Notes under the pieces: model-generated
Databases searched by the model: none
Seen by the model: only the letters and a program-made list of their open reading frames with translations
Told to the model about the DNA's origin: nothing
Shown: in pieces, positions 1 to 5,159 of the stretch
Numbering within the stretch: position 1 is the first letter of the stretch
Layout of the letters: the number at the start of each line of letters is the position of its first letter
Translations under genes and position numbers: made by a program
NCBI GenBank assembly: GCA_016191895.1
Contig: JACPVD010000361.1
Span: 1-5,704, forward strand
Length of the DNA: 5,704 nt
Direction of reading: 5' to 3'
DNA from: Chloroflexota bacterium
Lineage (GTDB): Bacteria; Chloroflexota; Anaerolineae; Anaerolineales; Villigracilaceae

Positions 1-1
1 C

Positions 2-652
2 GAGGACATCACGTCGCGGCTCGTTTCGCCGGACCAGTACCAGGCCGCGTTGGACTCGGGCGATATCCCCGTGCTGATCGATCCGCAGGCGAGCATCCTG
101 AACAACCCATTGTTGACAAGCCCGCACTCAACAATTGTGATCGACGCTCGGATGATAAAAAGGACGCCCGAACCATTGGACGCGAAAGTTTCGTTTCATA
201 TCGGGCTTGGCCCCGGATTTGTCGCCGGGGAGAATTGCAACGCCGTGATCGAAACGCAGCGCGGACACACCCTCGGCAGGGTCTACTGGAGCGGATCGAC
301 TCTCCCCGACAGCGGCGAACCCGAAGGCGACCGCCGCCGCGTGTTGCGCGCGCCCTGCGACGGCATATTGACATCCGATTTGAAGATCGGCGACCCTCTG
401 GAGGAAAGCCAGAAAATCGCGCAGATTGAGCCGGAAGACGGCGGAGAGCCCTTTAGAATCATCAGCCCATTCAAGGGAATTTTGCGCGGATTGATTCGCC
501 CCGGCCTTCGAGTAACGAGGGATATGAAGATCGGCGATGTGGATCGGCGCAATGTACCCGCGATGTATTCGCTCGTTTCAGACAAGGCGCTCGCAGTGGG
601 CGGAGGGGTCCTGGAGGCGTTACTGGTCTTTATGCGGGAAACGAATACATGA
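2..652 (+). CDS. yqeB: YqeB/EF2563-family selenium-dependent molybdenum hydroxylase accessory protein (5' partial)
   Basis: This is the C-terminal 216 residues of a gene whose start lies left of the window; the frame is open from base 2. The fragment shows the family's run of motifs: PVLIDP (about residues 23-28), IGLGPGF (67-73), VIETQRGHTLGRV (82-94), VLRAP.DGI (114-122), G.LRGLIRPGL (159-169), KIGDVD (176-181) and SDKALAVGGGVLEALL (193-208). Full members are about 260-280 residues, so roughly the first 50-60 residues, with the glycine-rich nucleotide-binding start, are missing. The family co-occurs with orphan selD and xanthine-dehydrogenase-like enzymes and is thought to help mature selenium-dependent molybdenum hydroxylases in the cytoplasm; its exact reaction is unknown. 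The region around 114-140 resembles a biotinyl/lipoyl-like barrel but has no obvious modified lysine (inference). The TTG at 50 could be misread as a start, but conserved sequence continues upstream of it. The stop overlaps the next gene's ATG, so the two are probably co-translated. Confidence 0.88.
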   Translation, partial: EDITSRLVSPDQYQAALDSGDIPVLIDPQASILNNPLLTSPHSTIVIDARMIKRTPEPLDAKVSFHIGLGPGFVAGENCNAVIETQRGHTLGRVYWSGSTLPDSGEPEGDRRRVLRAPCDGILTSDLKIGDPLEESQKIAQIEPEDGGEPFRIISPFKGILRGLIRPGLRVTRDMKIGDVDRRNVPAMYSLVSDKALAVGGGVLEALLVFMRETNT

Positions 653-2199
653 AAAAATACCTTCTTTTTACGGTGTTTGCTTCCGGCATGACGACGCTCG
701 CGGCCGAACTTGCCGCGGGACGACTCATCGGAAATGTGTTCGGCACAAGCAACCTGGTTTGGGCCAGCATCATCGGGCTGATTCTCATCTACCTTACATT
801 GGGATATTTCCTCGGCGGCAAATGGGCCGACGCAAACCCAACGCCCGGAGCGATGTATCGCGTCCTCGCGTGGGGAGCGTTTACAGTGGGACTCGTGCCC
901 TATATCGCCGGTCCCGTTCTCAGGTCCGCGGCGACCGCTTTTGAGGCGTTAAGCGTGGGCATCATGGCCGGGTCGTTCGTCACAGTGCTGATTCTATTCA
1001 TCGTCCCGATCACCTTGCTTGGCGCGATCTCGCCGTTTGCAATCCGCCTTTCTGTGGACGACGCCTCCAAAGCGGGGCAAATCTCCGGGCAGATTTACGC
1101 CATCTCCACGCTTGGGTCGTTCATTGGCACGTTCATCCCCACGCTGATCACCATCCCGACCATTGGAACGACAAAAACATTTTTAGCCTTCGGGTTATTT
1201 TTATTGTTCGTCGCATTGGCGGGGCTGGGTATATTCGCAAGCAAAAGCGAAATGATCAAATTGATATGGATGCCCATTGTCCTTGCAGTGATTGCCGTGT
1301 TGTTTGCAGGGCAGGCGCTCAAAAACAACAAGGGGCAGGTGTACGAAACCGAATCGGCATATAACTATATTCAAGTGCAGGAACTCAACGGCTTCATGCT
1401 TCTTCGTCTGAACGAGGGGCAGGGCGTGCATTCGATCTATCATCCCGACACAATGCAATACGGCGGGCCCTGGGAACAGTTTTTGGTCGGGCCTTATTTT
1501 TATGCAAATCGCAGGCCGCAGGATGTGAAGCGCATGGCGATCGTGGGGCTTGCCGCAGGCACAGCCGCACGGCAGGCCACCGAAGTTTATGGCGAAATTC
1601 CCATCGACGGATTTGAACTCGATCCGAAAATCGTCGAAGTCGGCGAAACCTATTTTGGATTGGATTTACCAAACCTAAATATTCACATCGGCGACGGGCG
1701 CTTGAATCTTGAACGCAGTCCCTATAAATATGACATCGTGGCTGTGGACGCCTACCGCCCGCCGTACATTCCCCCGCACATGACAACCCGGGAATTCTTC
1801 ACGATCATCGCCTCCCACCTGACCGAGAACGGGGTCCTGACCATCAACGTCGGTTCCGTCCCCGGCGACCGCCGGCTCATCGACGGCCTTGCCACCACGA
1901 TGGCAACGATCTTCCCCTCGATCCACATCATGGACATCCCCGGCTCGCTCAACACAATGATCTATGCCACCATGCAAGAGACCACGCGCGAGAATTTCAG
2001 GGAAAATCTTGTCGCGTTTTCCATTAATTCCAGCAGTAATCCGTTGCTCATTCACGCCATGAACGCCACCGACGCAAATCTTGTTGACGGCTATGCCACC
2101 ACCACTGTCTTCACCGACGATCTCGCCCCCATCGAATGGATCGTCAACGACATGGTGGTGAGTTTTGTCCTGAACGGCGAAGTGGATATTTTGAAATAA
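649..2199 (+). CDS. Fused MFS-like membrane domain / spermidine-synthase-like protein
   Basis: This 516-residue protein has two parts. Residues 1-222 contain about seven hydrophobic segments (near 4-26, 36-56, 72-92, 103-130, 148-172, 177-197, 205-222), with the family's E20..AGR and GYFLGGKWAD (52-61) motifs. Residues 230-516 form a spermidine-synthase-like Rossmann fold: AdoMet motif I at 296-305 (MAIVGLAAGT), acidic FELDP at 322-326, GDGR at 348-351, DAY at 367-369 followed by PPHMTTREFF (375-384), and TDDLAPIEW (489-497) near the end. Genuine aminopropyltransferases have a GGGDG loop and a catalytic D.(D/S).DP stretch; here these read GLAAG and DAYRPP, so polyamine synthesis is doubtful and the substrate is unknown. 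The protein should sit in the inner membrane with the catalytic-like domain on one face. The ATG at 649 has a weak GGGAA ribosome site at 636-640 and overlaps the upstream stop in an ATGA, so translational coupling is likely. Confidence 0.9.
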   Translation: MKKYLLFTVFASGMTTLAAELAAGRLIGNVFGTSNLVWASIIGLILIYLTLGYFLGGKWADANPTPGAMYRVLAWGAFTVGLVPYIAGPVLRSAATAFEALSVGIMAGSFVTVLILFIVPITLLGAISPFAIRLSVDDASKAGQISGQIYAISTLGSFIGTFIPTLITIPTIGTTKTFLAFGLFLLFVALAGLGIFASKSEMIKLIWMPIVLAVIAVLFAGQALKNNKGQVYETESAYNYIQVQELNGFMLLRLNEGQGVHSIYHPDTMQYGGPWEQFLVGPYFYANRRPQDVKRMAIVGLAAGTAARQATEVYGEIPIDGFELDPKIVEVGETYFGLDLPNLNIHIGDGRLNLERSPYKYDIVAVDAYRPPYIPPHMTTREFFTIIASHLTENGVLTINVGSVPGDRRLIDGLATTMATIFPSIHIMDIPGSLNTMIYATMQETTRENFRENLVAFSINSSSNPLLIHAMNATDANLVDGYATTTVFTDDLAPIEWIVNDMVVSFVLNGEVDILK

Positions 2200-2228
2200 C
2201 GCATGAAAGTTAGGCGACAGTTTGCCCT

Positions 2229-2250
2229 TCAAAAGTCTGGAGACTTTTGA
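2229..2250. repeat. Perfect inverted repeat (10-bp arms) in the spacer
   Basis: TCAAAAGTCT (2229-2238) and AGACTTTTGA (2241-2250) are exact reverse complements separated by GG. As RNA this would form a stem of about 9 bp with a TGGA loop. No T-run follows on the + strand, so it is not a textbook terminator. It could be a weak terminator or processing site after the MFS/spermidine-synthase gene, an operator palindrome in front of the next gene, or one copy of a dispersed intergenic repeat; the window alone cannot decide. The rest of the 66-base spacer shows no convincing promoter. Confidence 0.6.
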
Positions 2251-2265
2251 GTCCGTAATCCAATC

Positions 2266-2952
2266 ATGAAATCCATTCTCTCCTACATCATCTCCCTCCT
2301 CACACCCCTCGCCCTCATCGGCACAGCCCTGCGGATTTTGCTCACACCAATCTATTACAACATCGAATACCGCATGCCTTATTTTCCCATGGATGAATAT
2401 GGGATGACACAAAAGGAGCGCCTGCATTGGGCGCCGTTTGCCGTCCGGTATCTCGTTAGCGACGAAGACATTTCCTACCTCGGCGATCTGAACTTCGAGG
2501 ATGGAGCTCCACTGTTCAATTACCGCGAACTCAGCCATATGGAGGATGTAAAGAACGTCGTTACCGGCGCGTTGCGGGTTTGGGGTCTCTCGCTTGCGAT
2601 TCTGATTCTGCTTGCCATTGTTGCTTATCGCCAAAAGTGGATTCCGCTCTACATCAACAGCCTGCGGCGCGGCGGGATGTGGATGATCGGCCTGGCCGTT
2701 GCGCTTGGGCTCATTGCCGGAGTTGGCATCGTCTTCAACCCGGACATCTTCTGGCAATTCTTTACATTGTTCCATACCGTATTTTTTGAAGGCGACTCGT
2801 GGCTGTTCTATTATTCCGACACCCTCATCCGCCTCTTTCCGATCCGTTTCTGGCAGGATGCTTTTCTCGCCGGCGCGATCCTCGCGCTGGGCGGCGGCGC
2901 GGCGCTGGCATTCTGGTTGAAATCGGCAGATACAATGCAACAGAGTGTATAA
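2266..2952 (+). CDS. TIGR01906-family integral membrane protein (DUF1461)
   Basis: This 228-residue protein belongs to a conserved membrane family of unknown function. Four hydrophobic segments are visible near residues 5-25, 103-121, 138-157 and 200-217. A polar loop at about 30-100 carries the family motifs EYRMP (34-38), YGMTQKERL (45-53), LGDLNFEDG (72-80) and LFNYRELSHMEDV (83-95). Between the last two helices are FFEGDSW (173-179), DTLIRLFP (185-192) and FWQDA (195-199), which I recognise as the family's most constant stretch. Length is normal for the family. The ATG at 2266 lacks a clear Shine-Dalgarno sequence but starts a typical short N-terminus directly before the first helix, and no better in-frame start exists upstream. 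It follows the previous gene by 66 bases on the same strand, but co-transcription is uncertain because of the intervening inverted repeat. The conserved acidic and aromatic residues on one face suggest a binding or enzymatic role, which is inference only. Confidence 0.85.
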   Translation: MKSILSYIISLLTPLALIGTALRILLTPIYYNIEYRMPYFPMDEYGMTQKERLHWAPFAVRYLVSDEDISYLGDLNFEDGAPLFNYRELSHMEDVKNVVTGALRVWGLSLAILILLAIVAYRQKWIPLYINSLRRGGMWMIGLAVALGLIAGVGIVFNPDIFWQFFTLFHTVFFEGDSWLFYYSDTLIRLFPIRFWQDAFLAGAILALGGGAALAFWLKSADTMQQSV

Positions 2953-2953
2953 T
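2948..2953 (+). promoter_or_regulatory. Candidate -10 element for fabG
   Basis: A perfect TATAAT lies across the stop codon (TAA, 2950-2952) of the membrane-protein gene and 33 bases before the chosen fabG ATG. That would give a short leader of roughly 25-30 bases. A -35-like TTGAAA occurs at 2917-2922, but its 25-base spacing is too long for a standard sigma-70 promoter; the hexamer at the proper spacing (GGCAGA, 2925-2930) is poor. It is plausible as a promoter separating fabG from the upstream gene, but unproven. Confidence 0.4.
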
Positions 2954-2971
2954 TCCAAATCATATACCACC

Positions 2972-2977
2972 AAAGGA
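2972..2977 (+). promoter_or_regulatory. Ribosome binding site that fixes the fabG start
   Basis: AAAGGA lies nine bases upstream of the ATG at 2987 and supports that start. The longer reading from the GTG at 2945 would add 14 residues before the conserved SDR N-terminus, would overlap the previous gene, and has no ribosome site as good. Confidence 0.65.
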
Positions 2978-2986
2978 ATTTCCTTC

Positions 2987-3739
2987 ATGACCTTATCCCT
3001 CGAAAACAAAGTAGCCCTCGTCACCGGCGGCTCGCGCGGAATCGGCCGTGCCATTGCGATCGAATTTGCGGCGCGCGGCGCGGCAGTCGTCGTCAATTAC
3101 AACAAATCCCCCGAAGCAGCGGAGGAAGTGGTCAAACAGATTCAATCCGCGGGCGGGAAGGCCGCCGCGCACCAGGCGGACGTATCTGACTTCAAACAAG
3201 CCGAGGCGCTGATCAAATTCACGGTGGAAACATTTGGCGACTTAAGCATCCTCGTCAACAACGCCGGCATTACCCGCGATCAACTGATCATGATGATGCC
3301 CGAAACCGACTGGGACGCGGTGATCAACACCAACTTGAAAAGCACGTTCAACTGCTCGAAGATCGCCGTCAAACACATGATGCGCAAGCGCGTGGGACGA
3401 ATCATCAACATGGCTTCCGTCGCCGGGCAGATGGGCAACCCCGGTCAGACGAATTACTCCGCCTCCAAAGGCGGGCAGATCGCCTTCACCAAGGCCCTCG
3501 CCCGTGAAGTGGCCGCGCGAAACATCACCGTCAACGCGCTTGCGCCGGGATTTGTGGATACGGAAATCCTGGATGCAATGACGCCTGAAACCCTCGAGGC
3601 CGCGCTCAAGATGGTCCCGCTCGCGCGAAAAGGTAAACCCGAAGAGATCGCCTACGCTGCCGCATTTCTCGCCTCCGACGAAGCCGCCTACATCACCGGC
3701 CAGGTCCTTGGCGTGGATGGCGGAATGGCGATGATGTAA
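2987..3739 (+). CDS. fabG: 3-oxoacyl-[acyl-carrier-protein] reductase (SDR family)
   Basis: This 250-residue classical short-chain dehydrogenase/reductase is of normal FabG length. It should use NADPH to reduce 3-oxoacyl-ACP to 3-hydroxyacyl-ACP in the elongation cycle of cytoplasmic fatty-acid synthesis. Visible motifs are the cofactor loop TGGSRGIG (13-20), D65 in QADVSD, NNAG (91-94), and a complete catalytic tetrad by alignment to E. coli FabG: N116 (NTNLKS), S144 (NMASVAG), Y157 and K161 (YSASK). PGFVDTEI (187-194) and the C-terminal ITGQVLGVDGG (236-246) are also typical. The residue after the glycine loop (R17) agrees with NADPH use. The start at 2987 is chosen for its AAAGGA site and the family N-terminus. 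No other fatty-acid synthesis gene is visible nearby, so a role for a related reductase (for example in polyhydroxyalkanoate or secondary lipid metabolism) cannot be excluded, but sequence and the neighbouring Asp23/nusB pair favour housekeeping FabG. Confidence 0.9.
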   Translation: MTLSLENKVALVTGGSRGIGRAIAIEFAARGAAVVVNYNKSPEAAEEVVKQIQSAGGKAAAHQADVSDFKQAEALIKFTVETFGDLSILVNNAGITRDQLIMMMPETDWDAVINTNLKSTFNCSKIAVKHMMRKRVGRIINMASVAGQMGNPGQTNYSASKGGQIAFTKALAREVAARNITVNALAPGFVDTEILDAMTPETLEAALKMVPLARKGKPEEIAYAAAFLASDEAAYITGQVLGVDGGMAMM

Positions 3740-3743
3740 ATTT

Positions 3744-3786
3744 TAGAGAGTAGAGAATAGAGAATAGTTCCAATCACTACTCTCTA
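3744..3786. repeat. Heptamer tandem repeat with inverted copy, forming a hairpin
   Basis: Directly after fabG come three adjacent 7-base units, AGAGAGT (3745-3751), AGAGAAT (3752-3758) and AGAGAAT (3759-3765), plus a partial fourth. The segment TAGAGAGTAG (3744-3753) has an exact reverse complement at 3777-3786, giving a possible 10-bp stem with a 23-base loop that contains the other units. No T-run follows, so it is not a standard terminator. It resembles the short simple-sequence spacers scattered through some bacterial genomes. The rest of the 69-base spacer holds the ribosome site of the next gene. Confidence 0.6.
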
Positions 3787-3788
3787 GT

Positions 3789-3803
3789 CTCCTGAACAAG
3801 GAG
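3789..3803 (+). promoter_or_regulatory. Ribosome binding site of the Asp23 gene inside a small hairpin
   Basis: AAGGAG at 3798-3803 is a strong Shine-Dalgarno sequence five bases before the ATG at 3809. CTCCT (3789-3793) is complementary to AGGAG (3799-3803) across a five-base loop, so the ribosome site could be partly masked in the mRNA. The stem is only 5 bp and may be chance. Confidence 0.5.
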
Positions 3804-3808
3804 CAACA

Positions 3809-4156
3809 ATGTCAGAAACCACTCAGGGAAAAACCACCGTCGCACCGGAAGTGCTCACCAGCATTGCGCGGATGTCTGCATTGAGCGTACCCGGCGTCAG
3901 CCGGCTTGCGCCCATCTCCGGGGGAGTCAACCGCTTCTTTAAACGGGGAACAGGCGACGGCGTCCGCATTGAAACGGAAGATAACATCGTCTACGCCGAC
4001 CTGCATCTGATCCTCATGGAAGATATCAACATCCGCGAAGTCAGCCGCAACGTCCAGCAGAATGTGGCGCGCGCAATTCAGGAAATGGTCGGTATGGATG
4101 TGGGACATATCAACATCCACATCGAAGACATCGATTATAAGGATGATGAGGCCTGA
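3809..4156 (+). CDS. Asp23/Gls24 family envelope stress response protein
   Basis: This 115-residue protein has the Asp23/Gls24 layout: VAPEVLTSIARMSALSVPGV (11-30), the SGGVNRFFKRG loop (about 37-47), GVRIETEDNIVYADLHLILMED (51-72) and the closing helix-strand part with REVSRNVQQNVARAIQEMVGMDVGHINIHIEDI (76-108). No signal peptide or membrane segment is present, so it is cytoplasmic, as are known relatives that attach to the membrane through partner proteins. Firmicutes relatives are linked to cell-envelope homeostasis, and YqhY of Bacillus subtilis lies between accBC and nusB and affects acetyl-CoA carboxylase. Here the gene sits between fabG and nusB, a comparable setting that suggests a YqhY-like link to fatty-acid synthesis (inference). 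The start is well supported by an AAGGAG site. nusB begins three bases after its stop, so the two are surely co-transcribed. The molecular function remains unknown. Confidence 0.88.
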   Translation: MSETTQGKTTVAPEVLTSIARMSALSVPGVSRLAPISGGVNRFFKRGTGDGVRIETEDNIVYADLHLILMEDINIREVSRNVQQNVARAIQEMVGMDVGHINIHIEDIDYKDDEA

Positions 4157-4159
4157 TTG

Positions 4160-4618
4160 ATGAAACCCCGCTCGAAGGCGCGCGCGATCGCCCTGCAAGT
4201 ACTTTACGAAATGGATATTGCAAGTCACCATCTCCCCGGCGATGTGTTAACAACGCGTCTCGAGGAGTCTCCGCTCACCGATGACCTCGCTGAATTCGCA
4301 AGGCGCATCATCTTCGGAGTCCTTCCCCTCACCCATGATCTCGATCAATTGATTGCAAAGTACGCGCCCGAATGGCCGCTCGATCAAATTGCGGCCATCG
4401 ATCGAAACATACTGCGCATAGCGTTTTGGGAGTTTGCCGTCTATCGCGAGACCCCCGTCAAGGTTGCGATCAATGAAGCGGTGGAACTTGCCAAACTATA
4501 CGGTTCCGATTCCGCGCCGCGTTTTGTGAACGGTGTGTTGGGTACGCTGGTGGAACATGAAAGCGAAATCCACCAAATCATCAAAAACAGAATCGAACAA
4601 GAACAGAAACTTCAATAA
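4160..4618 (+). CDS. nusB: Transcription antitermination factor NusB
   Basis: This 152-residue all-helical protein matches NusB in length and in its two conserved ends: ARAIALQVLYEMDIA (7-21) and the C-terminal half LDQIAAIDRNILRIAFWEF (74-92), PVKVAINEAVELAKLYGSDSAPRFVNGVLGTL (99-130). NusB binds boxA RNA together with NusE (ribosomal protein S10) and helps RNA polymerase read through rRNA operons. The ATG at 4160 is preferred over the TTG at 4157 one codon upstream: it is the stronger start codon, has GAGG at 4148-4151 eight bases before it, and gives the usual MKPRSKAR-type N-terminus. It follows the Asp23 gene by three bases, the same neighbour order seen in Firmicutes (yqhY-nusB). A strong hairpin begins 28 bases after the stop and probably ends the transcript. 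Confidence 0.94.
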   Translation: MKPRSKARAIALQVLYEMDIASHHLPGDVLTTRLEESPLTDDLAEFARRIIFGVLPLTHDLDQLIAKYAPEWPLDQIAAIDRNILRIAFWEFAVYRETPVKVAINEAVELAKLYGSDSAPRFVNGVLGTLVEHESEIHQIIKNRIEQEQKLQ

Positions 4619-4646
4619 ACCGCAGTATCTTCTCGATAAACGGGGT

Positions 4647-4691
4647 GTGGGGATGTTGTCAGCGCGCTTTGCGCGCTGACAACATCCCCAC
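4647..4691. terminator. 21-bp perfect hairpin after nusB, probable terminator
   Basis: Bases 4647-4667 and 4671-4691 are exact reverse complements with a TTT loop, centred on AGCGCGCTTTGCGCGCT. The following sequence is rich in T and C (TTCCCTCCCTTCTTTACC) but has no real T-run, so intrinsic termination would be non-canonical. The position, 28 bases after nusB and 54 bases before the tat gene, fits a transcript boundary. The perfect pairing is longer than most terminators need, so a dispersed palindromic repeat is an alternative. No promoter is recognisable between it and the tat gene. Confidence 0.6.
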
Positions 4692-4745
4692 TTCCCTCCC
4701 TTCTTTACCTCTGCCAGACACAACGAACGAAAACACAGGTTAATC

Positions 4746-5159
4746 ATGGAAATTCTCGGCGTCGGCGCATCCGAACTGATCTTCATCCTCATCATCGCAT
4801 TGATCGTCCTCGGCCCAAGAGATATGCAAAAGGCGGGCAAAACCATCGGCAAGTGGCTGAGGAATATCGTCACCTCCGACGGATGGAAGGTCTTTCAACA
4901 AACCTCGCGCGAACTGCGGACACTGCCCAACAAGCTGATTCGCGATGCGAACGACGAACTGAATCAAATCGGGAATGAGATCAACAACGCATCCGACACC
5001 ACCCTTCGGCACGCTCAGGACAACGCCGCAAACTGGCCCGTCGACACGGGCAATGGCTTGCGTTCCCGGCCGATTCCTGAAAACCAACCCGAAAACCGAA
5101 TCGCGCCGCCAGTAATAGCCCCAAAACCACAGGAAGGCGATTCAGAGAACAATGCGTAA
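4746..5159 (+). CDS. tatA: Twin-arginine translocase subunit, TatA/TatB family
   Basis: This 137-residue protein has the TatA/B plan: a short outer N-terminus, one membrane helix (about 8-22) containing E10, the G23-P24 hinge, an amphipathic helix at about 27-42 (MQKAGKTIGKWLRNIV), a charged helical stretch to about 90, and a proline-rich disordered tail (109-137). TatA forms the export pore and TatB binds substrate with TatC for folded proteins with twin-arginine signals. The ASELIFILIIALIVLGP stretch, with a glutamate at the helix start, and the length above 100 residues lean towards TatB; many bacteria outside Proteobacteria use one bifunctional TatA-like protein, so the symbol is tentative. 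The start at 4746 has only a weak AGGT (4737-4740) but directly precedes the family N-terminus. The stop overlaps the tatC start by 8 bases, so the two genes are coupled. Confidence 0.88.
   Translation: MEILGVGASELIFILIIALIVLGPRDMQKAGKTIGKWLRNIVTSDGWKVFQQTSRELRTLPNKLIRDANDELNQIGNEINNASDTTLRHAQDNAANWPVDTGNGLRSRPIPENQPENRIAPPVIAPKPQEGDSENNA

Noticed and set aside
9..374. Minus-strand arginine-rich open frame of 121 codons
   Set aside because: It is antisense to the YqeB-family gene, with an R/S/C-rich translation typical of a shadow frame.
2203..2250. 15-codon open frame (MKVRRQFALQKSGDF) in the spacer
   Set aside because: It has no Shine-Dalgarno sequence and its end coincides with the inverted repeat, so it is more likely chance.
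2945..2986. Upstream GTG start extending FabG by 14 residues
   Set aside because: It would overlap the previous gene and add non-conserved residues; the ATG at 2987 has the better ribosome site.
1675..3096. Long minus-strand open frame of 473 codons opposite three genes
   Set aside because: It lies antisense to the spermidine-synthase-like domain, the TIGR01906 protein and the start of fabG, all of which have clear family motifs. Its translation is rich in D, H, G and E with no recognisable domain, as expected from codon bias on the opposite strand.
3745..3767. CRISPR-like repeat
   Set aside because: The units are only 7 bases long and directly adjacent with no spacers, so this is a simple tandem repeat.
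3812..4231. Minus-strand open frame of 139 codons
   Set aside because: It is antisense to the Asp23 and nusB genes, with no domain and no ribosome site of its own.
4647..4691. Recombination or attachment site
   Set aside because: The palindrome has no integrase, cassette or direct repeat near it; a terminator or dispersed repeat is simpler.
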